A stretch of DNA of 13,203 nucleotides from an uncultured Rikenella sp. (GTDB lineage: Bacteria; Bacteroidota; Bacteroidia; Bacteroidales; Rikenellaceae), in contig NZ_CAJTUJ010000047.1 of assembly GCF_910579375.1 (NCBI RefSeq), positions 1-13,203 of the forward strand, written 5' to 3'. Shown here piece after piece: positions 1 to 7,964 of this stretch. The position numbers were made by a program, and so were the translations under genes. Under the pieces are notes generated by a model. It made no database searches, had not been told where the DNA came from, and was given only the letters and a program-made list of their open reading frames with translations. Numbering within the stretch: the first letter of the stretch is position 1; each line of letters begins with the position of its first letter.

Positions 1-20
1 CCCGGCACTCGGAAGGCACA

Positions 21-64
21 GCCTCTACCCCCAAGGCCACCTCTACCCCTGTTCTCTGTCAGCG
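21..64 (-). repeat. GGGGTAGAGG-type repeat, two units, downstream of recR
   Basis: Read on the minus strand, positions 64 to 35 give a unit with GACAGAGAAC followed by AGGGGTAGAGG. A second GGGGGTAGAGGCTG unit lies at about 32-19. The same motif, in the same orientation relative to the gene, occurs after recG (9732-9760) and after the DUF3108 gene (12926-12954), and a two-unit version lies at 9155-9189. It belongs to the composite hairpin element described further along the window. The rest of this copy runs off the left edge, so its extent is unknown. No coding function is apparent. Confidence 0.6.
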
Positions 65-82
65 TACGGCAGTACCCGAAAC

Positions 83-106
83 AAAAAAACCGTGCCCTCC
101 TCACGG
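83..106 (-). terminator. Probable intrinsic terminator after recR
   Basis: On the minus strand a short stem CCGTG (106-102) / CACGG (94-90) with a seven-base loop is followed directly by seven T residues (89-83). It begins about 40 bases after the recR stop codon, so it is well placed to end the bat-recR transcript. The stem is only five base pairs, so it may be weak. Confidence 0.5.
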
Positions 107-147
107 AAAGACACGGGGAAAACTCCTCTCCCATCACGCAAAATACT

Positions 148-744
148 CTATTTGGACAACGACTGCCGATTCTTCAAAGCGTGTGTAATCGTCAGTTCAT
201 CCGCGTACTCAAGCTCGTCGCCAAAGCCGATACCCCGCGAAATCACCGATACCGTTACGCCCAACGGCTGCAATTTTTTGGTCAAATAATACGACGTCGT
301 CTCCCCTTCGATCGTTGTCCCCAACGCGAGAATCACCTCTTTCACCCCGAACCGCGTCACATTGTCCAGCAGAAGATCGACATGCAGATCCGACGGCGAA
401 ATCCCCTGAATCGGCGAGATCACACCGCCCAGCACATGATACAATCCGTTGTACTGACGCGTATTTTCGATCGAAATCAGATCGCCTACCTGCTCCACCA
501 CACAAATAGTCGTCCGATCGCGCTTCGGATCGGTACAGATCGGACAAAGCTCCTCGTCGGAGAGGTTCCGACACTGGCGACACCAACAGATATCGCGTCG
601 GAACTGATAGATCGCTCCGGCAAAGAGATCGACATCCGCCACCTCCTGCCGCAAAAGGTGCAAAGCCAACCGCAGGGCAGTACGACGCCCCACGCCCGGC
701 AGTTTGGAGAGCTCTCCGACGACGTTTTCGAGCAACTTGGACAC
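148..744 (-). CDS. recR: Recombination mediator protein RecR
   Basis: RecR acts with RecO (and RecF) to load RecA on single-stranded DNA at gaps during recombinational repair in the cytoplasm. The 198-residue product has the full family layout and usual length: a helix-hairpin-helix near residues 10-28 (LPGVGRRTALRLALHLL), a four-cysteine zinc finger at C55, C58, C67 and C70, and a Toprim domain with the acidic VEQVGDL stretch near 83-89, TTIEGE at 143-148 and the C-terminal GDELEYADELT signature. The start is a GTG at 744. It is the only plausible start, because the BatE stop codon lies in the same frame two codons upstream and no ATG precedes the helix-hairpin-helix. Six bases separate it from batE, so it is probably translated from the bat transcript. 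Identity is secure. Confidence 0.96.
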   Translation of the reverse strand: MSKLLENVVGELSKLPGVGRRTALRLALHLLRQEVADVDLFAGAIYQFRRDICWCRQCRNLSDEELCPICTDPKRDRTTICVVEQVGDLISIENTRQYNGLYHVLGGVISPIQGISPSDLHVDLLLDNVTRFGVKEVILALGTTIEGETTSYYLTKKLQPLGVTVSVISRGIGFGDELEYADELTITHALKNRQSLSK

Positions 745-750
745 CGCGCG

Positions 751-1656
751 CTACTCCTCCCCTCCTGCTGCTTGCGACCGGTGATCAACGACCGCCGGAT
801 CGACCGCCTCGATAGCATCCGAAGCGATCCACCCCTTGTTTCCGTCCGACAGAACGATCTCCGTCCAACCGTCCAGCTCCTCCTGCATCCGCACCTTCGT
901 CCCCTCGTGCAACACAAACAGATCCTTACCGCCCGTCCCCGGCGAACTCTTGACCGGCGCGACGAGATTCATCACCACCGCCTCTCGGTTGTGCAACAGC
1001 CGACTCCGTTGGAAATTGGCATAGAACAACGACAGAAAGCACAGAATCAACGCCGTCACCGCCCCATAAAAACCGACTTTCCGTCCCCTCAGCGTCCCGG
1101 CCAGCAGCCAAAGAATCACTGCGGCAAACGTCAGCCCCAGAAAGACCAGCCCGAGCACCGCCCAGGTGTTCGACCCGAGCATCAACCCCAACTGCCGCAG
1201 CCAGCTTTTGAGAAAAAATTCGGGTACGGTGTCGATTTTATCCACAATACGAGCATGCGCCAAAGCCAGATTGTACTGCGTATCCTCGTCGGTCGGATCG
1301 AGCAGCAGCGCGCGATTGTAGTTCAGAATCGCCTTGCCCATCCGCCCCTGCTTGAACCAGCTATTGCCGAGGTTGTAGTAGAGTTTGACGCTGTGCACCC
1401 CCTGTCCGAGCAACGTCTCGTACAATTCCACCGCCTGCCGATAGCTGCCGTTGCTGTACGCAGCATTCGCCCGGGCCCACAGCGAGTCTGCCGGCACCCG
1501 ATCCGCGTCGCCGACCTGTGCCAAACCGACGGTATCGACTGTCGCCCCACCCTCCTCCGCCACAGCCGGAAGCGCGCACGCTCCGAGAGTCAGCAGCACA
1601 ACCGCTCCGCCACGAAAAGCCCAACGAAATATATTTATCTTCTTCATACGGATCAT
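751..1656 (-). CDS. batE: BatE: TPR and SH3-like domain membrane protein of the Bat operon
   Basis: The 301-residue product has an N-terminal export signal (residues 4-33), two or three TPR units (about 57-135, with YYNLGNSWFKQGRMGKAILNYNRAL), two transmembrane helices (about 164-187 and 194-212) and a bacterial SH3-like domain (about 225-283, ending in GWIASDAIE). This order is the BatE architecture of Bacteroidetes. The signal region contains LGAC, which could be a lipobox, but the downstream AVA-EE also fits signal peptidase I, so lipidation is undecided. The start codon overlaps the batD stop as ATGA (1653-1656). A second ATG three codons in (1647, MKKINIF) would give an equally good signal peptide. 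The molecular role is unproven. TPR and SH3 domains suggest a binding or scaffolding part of the Bat complex, and the operon is linked to aerotolerance or stress in other Bacteroidetes. Confidence 0.9.
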   Translation of the reverse strand: MIRMKKINIFRWAFRGGAVVLLTLGACALPAVAEEGGATVDTVGLAQVGDADRVPADSLWARANAAYSNGSYRQAVELYETLLGQGVHSVKLYYNLGNSWFKQGRMGKAILNYNRALLLDPTDEDTQYNLALAHARIVDKIDTVPEFFLKSWLRQLGLMLGSNTWAVLGLVFLGLTFAAVILWLLAGTLRGRKVGFYGAVTALILCFLSLFYANFQRSRLLHNREAVVMNLVAPVKSSPGTGGKDLFVLHEGTKVRMQEELDGWTEIVLSDGNKGWIASDAIEAVDPAVVDHRSQAAGGEE

Positions 1657-3632
1657 ATTTTGGATTCGAACCGCCCGATCCAGTCGAGAGCGGCCTGATA
1701 AGCCTTATCCATCTGCACCCCGCCCGCCGGCGCATACTGCGCGAATTCGCATTCCGAGATCAGGTTCAGAAACTCGCGCGCCTCTTCGTCCGGAATCCCG
1801 CGTTCGACGACCAACACATGTCGCACCCGATCTTTCGTCAAATCGGCTACCGAGATCGCCAGTTTGTCTCCCATATATCCCCACAAAGCGCGCAACATCT
1901 CTTCGAAAAACGGGCTCTCTTTCCCCGCCGCCAGATAAGCCTTGGCCCGTTTCAACCGCCGCAGAGCCACTTTATTCGCTTTCCGGGTCTTGACCCGCAC
2001 GATATCGGCACGCTCACGAATCCGATGTTGCAGGTAGAACAACAGCCCCACGAACAACGCGGCCAGCCCGATCGCCGCAAGGAACCAGCCCCATGACCAG
2101 AGGAAAACACGCCCCTGCCGCACGAGGTGCGGATCGCCCATCCGGATGAAGCGGATGTCGGAACCGAGGAGTTTCAAATCCTCTTTCGTCACGCCGGAGA
2201 CCATTCCGAGCCCGGAGCCCGAGCCTCCCTCGCCGCGGACGATTTCGACATGAAACGCTTCGGTGGTCAGCCGATCGTACCGCCCGGTAGCCGGATCGAA
2301 ATAGGAGAATCCCACAGCCGGTATCTCATACGTTCCCTCGGCCCGCGCAATGAACGGATATTCGTAAGTCCGCTCGCCGGTCGTCCCGCGCAGGGTACTG
2401 GCCAACTGTTCGGTGGTCTTCGTGTCGAACTGTTCGAATGCCACCGGCAGATCGATCTGCGGCGCTTCGATCAGCGGGAAATTCCCCGTCCCGGTCAGCC
2501 GCAGCGAGATCGAACCGGCGCTATGGGCCGGAAAGCGGTCGCCGGAGATGACGCCGGTCAGCTGGAACTGTCCCACCGCGCCGCTGAAATCGGCCGGCTG
2601 AGGCTGGGGCAGCTCTTTGACCCGGATCCGCACGACGGGCGTAGAGAGTCGCGTCGGCACCTCCTTGACCTGGGCCGCACCGCCGAAAAAGAGGTCGTAA
2701 GGCGAACCGGTCGAAGGCATCTGGGTCACGAGCCGGGCCACTGCCGTCAGCTGGGTCTGCTCGATTTCGATCGTGCCGGTGCGCTGGGGGTAGAGCAACC
2801 ACCGACGCAGCACCTGAGACAGATAGACCTTGCCGCCGACCGTCACGCGTTCGCCGCCCTGTCCGCTGACATCCATCTCCTGAGCCCAGAAACCGTTGAG
2901 CGCCGGGTATTTAATCTGCTGAAGACCGGAAATCTCGATCTGGGTATAGATCCGCAAGGTAGCCACCAGCGCCTCGCCTTTATAGACGTCGTTTTTGCTG
3001 ACCTCTATCCGCAACAGGATGTCATCCGAAGCAACGGTCGTCTTGGGTGCCGGAGCAGCCGTCTCACCGGCCGCACCGCCACTGTTCCGCCTCCCGTTTC
3101 CCGCCGGTCGCGCGCCGCCGGTCGCGCCGTTTTCGAGGCTTTCGATCACGGTGGATTTCGCGGTATACCGTTTATTCCCGACGGTCAGCGTAGCGGCAGG
3201 CAAGGTAATCTTCCCGGCCCGCGTGGCCCGCACCCAGTAGGTGTAGGTATGGGTCTGCCGACTCTCCGACACGCCGCCCATGTTGCTCATAAAGACGCCG
3301 GTCGCCCGCACCGGCCCGGAGAGGATTTCGATCCCCTCGGGCATGGTCGGCGGTGCGAACTGCGCGCCGTTCAGGTCGCCGGTGGTCGAGGCGGCGTATT
3401 CGATCTGGAACTGCTGGCCGTTCGCGACGGTCAGCGGGGCCTGTATCTCGAACTCCACCTCTTGGGCCGAAACGCTCCACAGGCAGAGACTGGCGATCCA
3501 CCCCACCGTCCCGGCTACGCACAACCGCCGCAACCGACGGAAACAGGTATCGAGTTTCATTCTATTCATAAGGGTCTGCACAAAATTACGTTTTTGCATC
3601 GACTTCCGACCGGTCGTTGTCGTTTTCCCCAT
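1653..3632 (-). CDS. batD: BatD: periplasmic beta-sandwich protein of the Bat operon
   Basis: The product is 659 residues from the first ATG. A hydrophobic export segment (about 36-56, ending SVSAQ) is followed by a long periplasmic region of repeated beta-sandwich character. A Gly/Ala-rich linker lies at about 168-199 and the family motif DFSGAVGQF at about 348-356. One transmembrane helix (about 511-532) precedes a basic cytoplasmic helical tail of about 127 residues. This matches BatD of Bacteroidetes in length and layout. The ATG at 3632 lies six bases after the batB stop, but it gives an unusually long n-region. Internal ATGs at 3569 and 3560 would give a more normal signal peptide, so the true start may be 63-72 bases downstream. 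The 3' end overlaps batE by four bases. No enzyme motif is visible, and the likely role is structural within the envelope complex. Confidence 0.92.
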   Translation of the reverse strand: MGKTTTTGRKSMQKRNFVQTLMNRMKLDTCFRRLRRLCVAGTVGWIASLCLWSVSAQEVEFEIQAPLTVANGQQFQIEYAASTTGDLNGAQFAPPTMPEGIEILSGPVRATGVFMSNMGGVSESRQTHTYTYWVRATRAGKITLPAATLTVGNKRYTAKSTVIESLENGATGGARPAGNGRRNSGGAAGETAAPAPKTTVASDDILLRIEVSKNDVYKGEALVATLRIYTQIEISGLQQIKYPALNGFWAQEMDVSGQGGERVTVGGKVYLSQVLRRWLLYPQRTGTIEIEQTQLTAVARLVTQMPSTGSPYDLFFGGAAQVKEVPTRLSTPVVRIRVKELPQPQPADFSGAVGQFQLTGVISGDRFPAHSAGSISLRLTGTGNFPLIEAPQIDLPVAFEQFDTKTTEQLASTLRGTTGERTYEYPFIARAEGTYEIPAVGFSYFDPATGRYDRLTTEAFHVEIVRGEGGSGSGLGMVSGVTKEDLKLLGSDIRFIRMGDPHLVRQGRVFLWSWGWFLAAIGLAALFVGLLFYLQHRIRERADIVRVKTRKANKVALRRLKRAKAYLAAGKESPFFEEMLRALWGYMGDKLAISVADLTKDRVRHVLVVERGIPDEEAREFLNLISECEFAQYAPAGGVQMDKAYQAALDWIGRFESKI

Positions 3633-3638
3633 GGGATC

Positions 3639-4655
3639 TCAGGATTTGAAGATCGAAATCCGGGAGAGCCACCGGTTTTTCCGGTCGAGCATCATGAATT
3701 CGACGAGCAGGAGCACCAAGGCACAGGCCAACAGGTAGTGGAACTGGTCGTTGTATTCGGAAAAGGCCATGGAGGAGAACTCTTTTTTCTCCATCCGGTC
3801 GATCTGTTTGAGTATCTCGTTGAGACCGATCTGCATGTCGGTGGCGCGGACATAGCTGCCGCCGGTCAACACGGCGATCTGCTGCAAGGTCTGTTCGTCG
3901 AGTTTCGAGACGACCATCTGTCCGTTTTCGTCCTTAATGGTCTCGCCGCCGATGGTGATCGGCGCCCCTTCGGGTGTCCCGATCCCGACGGTGTAAACGA
4001 CTACGCCCTGCTCCTTGGCCAGCTGGGCTGCGGCAATCGGATCGTCGTCGTGGCTCTCGCCGTCGGTAATCAGGATAATGGCGCGGCTCTGTCGGCTCTG
4101 GTCGGAAAACGACCGGGTAGCGACCTCCAAAGCTCGTGCCAAAGAGGTTCCCTGAACGGGTACCATATTGGGATTCAGTCCGTTCACAAAGCTCTTGGCG
4201 GAGATATAGTCCGAGGTAATGGGCAACTGAATATAGGCGTCTCCGGCAAAGACGACCATCCCGACGCGGTCTTTGTCGAGCTGTTCGATGAGCCGGTTCA
4301 CGGCGTTCTTGGTGCGTTCCAGCCGGTTGGGGGCGAAGTCTTCGGCCAGCATGCTGTTCGAGACATCGACGGCGAGCATGATTTCGACGCCTTTCCGGGT
4401 CACTTCATGCAACTTGGCGCCGAACTGGGGCTGCCCCAAGGCCAGGATCATCAGAAGCAACGCTATGGCGGTGAGAATGAATTTGTTTCTCACGCGTTTG
4501 GGCGACGCTTCGGGCATCAGCTGCCGAATGGTCTCGGGATCGCCGAAACGGGCTAACCGCCGGTTCCGGGCACGCCGATACCACCAATAAACGGCTATAA
4601 CGGCTGGCAACAATATCAATAGCCACAAATACTCGGGCTGCGCAAATCTGAACAT
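3639..4655 (-). CDS. batB: BatB: membrane-anchored VWA-domain protein
   Basis: The 338-residue product has an N-terminal transmembrane helix (about 9-26), a second helix (about 59-75), a von Willebrand factor A domain (about 92-285) and a C-terminal helix (about 306-323). The metal-ion-dependent adhesion site is intact: D97-x-S99-x-S101 in LAVDVSNSMLAEDF, T170 in GTSLARAL and D198 in ITDGES. BatA, upstream in the same operon, shares this plan, and the two VWA proteins probably act together in the inner membrane. BatB is the first gene after the non-coding element at 4706-4965, so it starts about 350 bases from the batA stop. It is followed by batD after six bases. The BatB rather than BatA call rests on its position next to batD and on the sequence type. 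Confidence 0.92.
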   Translation of the reverse strand: MFRFAQPEYLWLLILLPAVIAVYWWYRRARNRRLARFGDPETIRQLMPEASPKRVRNKFILTAIALLLMILALGQPQFGAKLHEVTRKGVEIMLAVDVSNSMLAEDFAPNRLERTKNAVNRLIEQLDKDRVGMVVFAGDAYIQLPITSDYISAKSFVNGLNPNMVPVQGTSLARALEVATRSFSDQSRQSRAIILITDGESHDDDPIAAAQLAKEQGVVVYTVGIGTPEGAPITIGGETIKDENGQMVVSKLDEQTLQQIAVLTGGSYVRATDMQIGLNEILKQIDRMEKKEFSSMAFSEYNDQFHYLLACALVLLLVEFMMLDRKNRWLSRISIFKS

Positions 4656-4705
4656 ATCCTAAATTTATATCCCTTCTTTTATCTGTATTTGCCCGGGAGG
4701 GTACT

Positions 4706-4965
4706 GTTCTCTTTGTGAACAAAGAGAACCAGAAAAACTTTAGACGGATGCTGGCGCATCCTCAAACTGCCGACGGCCTAAATCTTGGTTAGTTCGTTGG
4801 GCTGTGGTTTTCCGGCGCAGCGCGCTAAATAATTGGGCATAATACCCTAAGCGCGCTCGCCGAGAAAACCCAGCCCGACAGACTCGCGAAACATGAGGAC
4901 TGCGGAGCCTGAGGAGTAGCGTAGCTAACTAAAAGTTTTTGGTGCCGCTTTTTCCAAAAAGCGGC
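4706..4965. repeat. 260-bp non-coding palindromic element between batA and batB
   Basis: The stretch between batA and batB has no open frame worth calling and a strongly symmetrical structure. Each end carries a perfect hairpin: arms 4706-4715 and 4720-4729 with loop TGAA, and arms 4944-4953 and 4956-4965 with loop CC. Just inside each hairpin lies the same sequence in inverted orientation, ACCAGAAAAACTTT at 4728-4741 and the complement of ACCAAAAACTTTT at 4931-4943. The centre is a long stem of about 27 base pairs with small bulges (4799-4826 against 4850-4876), enclosing an AT-rich loop. A smaller perfect hairpin GGATGC/GCATCC lies at 4746-4761. The layout resembles a MITE-like or REP-derived mobile repeat more than a regulatory leader. 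Neither end hairpin is followed by a T-run, so neither looks like an intrinsic terminator. Confidence 0.7.
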
Positions 4966-5007
4966 AGTTCCAGCCGGGTAGGTACAAATAAAAGAACGGG
5001 TTAAAAG

Positions 5008-6006
5008 TTACGGTATCTGGCGGAGGAAGAGATAGCGGCTGAGGATCTCGACCACCAGCAACACAATCGCCAACAACAACCATCCGTGATACACCTCGCT
5101 GTATTTCACGAAATTTTCAACCTCGACCCGCGTTTTTTCCAACCGGTCGATTTCGGCATAAATCTCGGCCAGCTTGGTATTGTCCGTCGCCCGGAAATAA
5201 CGCCCCCCCGTCTGCTCGGCAATCCGACGCAGGATATCCTCGTCGATCTCGACCTTGGCCTGTACGAACGAAATGCCGCCCCAGGCATTCAACGTCGGCG
5301 TCGGCGCCACCCCCTCGCTGCCGATCCCCACCGCATAGACCCGAATGCCGTAGTCCGCAGCGATCTGCGCCGCCGTCATCGGGTCGATCTGACCGCTGTT
5401 GTTCACCCCGTCCGTCAAGAGGATAATCACCTTGCTCGGCGAGTCGCTCTCTTTCAACCGGTTCACCGCCGTCGCCAGCCCGTTCCCGATGGCCGTCCCG
5501 TCAGCAATCATCCCGATCTCGATCTGATTCATGAGGTTCACCAGCGAGACGTGATCGGTCGTAATCGGCGACTGGGTGAACGCCTCGCCGGCAAACACCA
5601 CCAGCCCGATCCGATCGGTAGGCCGACCGAAAATAAACTTCGATCCGATATCCTTGGCCGCCGAGAGCCGGTCGGGCTGAAAGTCGCGCGCCAGCATCGA
5701 TCCCGAAATGTCGAGCGCCATCACGATGTCGATCCCCTCGGCGTTGATATTCTGCCGATCTTCGGCCGACTGGGGCCGCGCCATGGCGAAAATCACGAGG
5801 GCCACCACCGCGCACCGCAACACGAACGGCGTGTGCCTCAACCAGTACCGATAGGTATGCCTCAATCGCTCCACGCCGCGCACCGTGGAGAGCCGAATGG
5901 CAGCCCTTCCCTGAAGCGTGCGATAGACGTAATAAACCACCATCGGCACCAGCACGAGCAGCAACCACAAGATGCGTGGATTTTCGAATCTTACTATATC
6001 GAACAT
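5008..6006 (-). CDS. batA: BatA: membrane-anchored VWA-domain protein
   Basis: The 332-residue product has transmembrane helices at about 11-28 and 58-76, a VWA domain at about 92-290 and a final helix at about 308-326. The metal-binding site is complete: D99-I-S101-G-S103 in MALDISGSMLARDF, T171 in DGTAIGNGL and D199 in LLTDGVNN. Both terminal helices place the VWA domain on one face of the inner membrane, where it probably pairs with BatB. The family is associated with aerotolerance in Bacteroides, but its ligand is unknown. The ATG at 6006 follows batC by 63 bases, a wider gap than at other operon joints. After its stop comes the palindromic element, so batB expression could be uncoupled from batA. 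Confidence 0.93.
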   Translation of the reverse strand: MFDIVRFENPRILWLLLVLVPMVVYYVYRTLQGRAAIRLSTVRGVERLRHTYRYWLRHTPFVLRCAVVALVIFAMARPQSAEDRQNINAEGIDIVMALDISGSMLARDFQPDRLSAAKDIGSKFIFGRPTDRIGLVVFAGEAFTQSPITTDHVSLVNLMNQIEIGMIADGTAIGNGLATAVNRLKESDSPSKVIILLTDGVNNSGQIDPMTAAQIAADYGIRVYAVGIGSEGVAPTPTLNAWGGISFVQAKVEIDEDILRRIAEQTGGRYFRATDNTKLAEIYAEIDRLEKTRVEVENFVKYSEVYHGWLLLAIVLLVVEILSRYLFLRQIP

Positions 6007-6069
6007 ACAGTGTTCCGTATCTGTCTTTGAATCAACAAACTATCTATTCCGCAAGCCCCTCGTCGCCCC

Positions 6070-6870
6070 CTACCACTGTTTCCGCCCGCGAACTCCGACC
6101 GCTTCGGCCTTCTCGGCATCGACCCGTTTTTTGGTATTGTCCTCGCTGGCCTGAATCGCTTTCAGAAGGCGTTCCGACTCTTCGCGCGAGGCGGACGGCT
6201 GACGTTCCGGCTGCCGGCCGTCGTTCGGCTCGTTCTTCTTGTCCGACTGCCCGTCGTCGGGGTTGTTCCGATCGTCGTTGTTCTTATCGTTGTTTTTATC
6301 TTTATTCCTGTCCGGATTATTCCGATCTTGATCGGGGTCGTTTCGGTCGTCGTTATTCCGATTGTCGGAATTATTCTGGTTGTCCTGATTATCCTGGTTG
6401 TTCTCGTTTTGATCGTTCTGGTTATCCTGCTGCTGTTGCTCCTCCTGCTTCAACTTTTTGGCATAGGCCAGATTGAACTTCGCCTCTTTGTCCTCCGGCA
6501 CGAGCCGCAAGGCGTTTTTGTAGGCTTCGATCGCCTCGTCCAGTTTGCGTTGCTGTACGAGCGTATTCCCCAGGTTGTAATAGGTCGCCGCCTGCCGGTG
6601 CCGATCGTTTCCGTCTTCGGCCAGCCGCCCGTAAGCCGCTGCCGCGTCGTCGTACCGCCCCTGTTTATAGAGCGCGCCGCCGAGGTTGAAATTAGCCTCG
6701 TAAGAGGTGATTTTTTTCTCCAACGCCCGCCGATACCCGACTTCCGCCTCCGGATATTTCCCTTCGTAGTAGGAGAGGTTCCCCCACCGGATATCCGCCC
6801 GCTCTTTTTGCCCCCAGGCAATGGCCGGAGCGACGGAAAACAGACTCAAAATCAATATATTCCTCCTCAT
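6070..6870 (-). CDS. batC: BatC: secreted TPR protein with Asn/Asp/Gln-rich linker
   Basis: The 266-residue product has a signal peptide (MRRNILILSLFSVAPAIAWGQ), about three TPR units (residues 24-140, including YYNLGNTLVQQRKLDEAIEAYKNAL), a very hydrophilic Asn/Asp/Gln linker (about 142-222) and a charged tail ending in VRGRKQW. This is the BatC pattern of Bacteroidetes, including the short basic-aromatic C-terminus. TPRs suggest binding to other Bat proteins in the periplasm. The start codon overlaps the previous gene's stop as ATGA (6867-6870). Its position upstream of batA is unlike the batA-B-C-D-E order described for Bacteroides fragilis, where batC follows batB. An alternative reading is a separate TPR paralogue, but I see no other BatC candidate in the cluster. 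Confidence 0.85.
   Translation of the reverse strand: MRRNILILSLFSVAPAIAWGQKERADIRWGNLSYYEGKYPEAEVGYRRALEKKITSYEANFNLGGALYKQGRYDDAAAAYGRLAEDGNDRHRQAATYYNLGNTLVQQRKLDEAIEAYKNALRLVPEDKEAKFNLAYAKKLKQEEQQQQDNQNDQNENNQDNQDNQNNSDNRNNDDRNDPDQDRNNPDRNKDKNNDKNNDDRNNPDDGQSDKKNEPNDGRQPERQPSASREESERLLKAIQASEDNTKKRVDAEKAEAVGVRGRKQW
6205..6447 (-). repeat. Low-complexity Asn/Asp/Gln/Lys coding tract within batC
   Basis: This part of batC encodes about 81 residues made almost wholly of N, D, Q, K, R, E and P in irregular short repeats such as DNQNDQNENNQDNQ. The underlying DNA repeats GTTATT/GTCGTT-type triplets on the plus strand, so slippage and length variation between strains are likely. It is a flexible linker between the TPR domain and the C-terminal tail. 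Confidence 0.8.
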
Positions 6871-7955
6871 CGTTCGAACTCTTTGTTTTCAGGTTTCGTT
6901 TCCGGATCGAACAAGTCGTCTTCCGGCATATCGACCGCTTCGGTCGCCGTCACCCCCGGCGCGGCAGGGGCTTCGCCCGGCGCAGGGAGCTCTTTGGTCT
7001 CTTCGACGTAGAAATAGGCGTCGAAGTAGGCCTGTTCGTTATCCTCGGGCGACGGGTTCAGCTTGGCGAACTTCACGAGGTCGGCCAGCCGGAAAAGCTG
7101 GCGCAGTTTTTCGCGCAGCCGCTCGTCGTTCACCTCCCGCACGGCGTCCAGGATCTGGTCGGAGGTCATCTCCATGGCGCCGATCCCGTACCTGCCCTCG
7201 ATATAGATGCGCACGATGTCGGCCAGATGGGAGTAGTACTCCTTGTGTTTGCCGTTCTGCCACAATTTGCGGCTGTGCAGCCGTTCCAGAGCACGAATAG
7301 CCGCGACGTGCGGCGGCACAGCCGGTCTGCCCGCGCCCCGTCGCCCGCGCCGCAGATACTTGACGGCCAGATAGATCACGACAGCCAGTCCCACGGCAAT
7401 CAATCCGCCCCACAAGAGGTACTCCTTGATTTCGCGCCACTGGAACGGGGTGTTGAGCGGTCGTTTGATATCGAATATTTGTTGTTTTGCGGTGTCGATC
7501 TCGAAGGTCTCGACGACGAGCCGCATCGCTTCCGGAGCAAAGACGGTGTCGCCTTTCCCGGCCTTCGCTTCGTCGGGCGTGGCCGACCAAACGACCGGGA
7601 AGCCGCCCAAGGCATAGTTTCCCTCGTCGAACCCCGTCAGCCGATACGCAACGCGTATCCTGATCCGCCGTCCGCTCTGCTCCAGGGTGTCGATCCGGTC
7701 GATCCCGAGCATTTCAATCTGCGGCGTCAACTTCCCGTCCTCGAACTGAGGCAGCTGGATCTCCTGTGCGACATCTTTGTCGATGTCAAGAAAGAGGCTG
7801 AACTGGTCGCCGATCAACACGGTGTCGGGCACCAGCCGGGTGTGTACCTCGGGCGGCCGCTGGGCAGAGAGGGGCTGGGCCGTTCCGGATGCCACGCTTC
7901 CCCCGGCGGCGACAAAGGCCGAAAGGAGAAAAAGAATCGGACGATATAGTTTCAT
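6867..7955 (-). CDS. BatD-like/DUF4381-like membrane protein of the Bat operon
   Basis: From the ATG at 7955 the product is 362 residues. It has a signal peptide (MKLYRPILFLLSAFVAAGG), a periplasmic beta-rich domain (about 35-155), one transmembrane helix (about 180-199) and a cytoplasmic helical domain. That domain carries the characteristic LWQNGKHKEYYSHLADIVRIY stretch (about 231-251) and AMEMTSDQIL, which resemble the DUF4381-type proteins found in MoxR/VWA operons. A GTG two codons upstream (7961) is possible but adds only two residues. The gene lies nine bases after the DUF58 stop and overlaps batC by four bases. An unnamed protein of this type sits between the DUF58 gene and the bat genes in many Bacteroidetes. 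Its molecular function is unknown. A role as membrane partner of the VWA proteins is inferred from context. The acidic tail (DMPEDDLFDPETKPENKE) is not a known motif. Confidence 0.8.
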   Translation of the reverse strand: MKLYRPILFLLSAFVAAGGSVASGTAQPLSAQRPPEVHTRLVPDTVLIGDQFSLFLDIDKDVAQEIQLPQFEDGKLTPQIEMLGIDRIDTLEQSGRRIRIRVAYRLTGFDEGNYALGGFPVVWSATPDEAKAGKGDTVFAPEAMRLVVETFEIDTAKQQIFDIKRPLNTPFQWREIKEYLLWGGLIAVGLAVVIYLAVKYLRRGRRGAGRPAVPPHVAAIRALERLHSRKLWQNGKHKEYYSHLADIVRIYIEGRYGIGAMEMTSDQILDAVREVNDERLREKLRQLFRLADLVKFAKLNPSPEDNEQAYFDAYFYVEETKELPAPGEAPAAPGVTATEAVDMPEDDLFDPETKPENKEFER

Positions 7956-7964
7956 ATCCACGAG

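Noticed and set aside
181..1698. Plus-strand open frame (505 codons) opposite recR and batE
   Set aside because: It crosses two well-supported minus-strand genes and their junction, and its composition is typical of a GC-driven shadow.
2127..4556. Long plus-strand open frame (809 codons) opposite batB and batD
   Set aside because: It is antisense to two clearly conserved genes, its translation is rich in R, H, G and P with no domain pattern, and high GC makes such shadow frames common.
4656..4680. Internal promoter for batB (TAAATTTA just before the ATG)
   Set aside because: It differs from TAnnTTTG at the last base and no -33 TTG lies at the proper spacing. It is too weak to annotate, though a transcript start here would not be surprising.
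4944..4965. Perfect hairpin after batA as an intrinsic terminator
   Set aside because: In the direction of transcription it is followed by ACCAAAAAC rather than a T-run, so termination is not supported.
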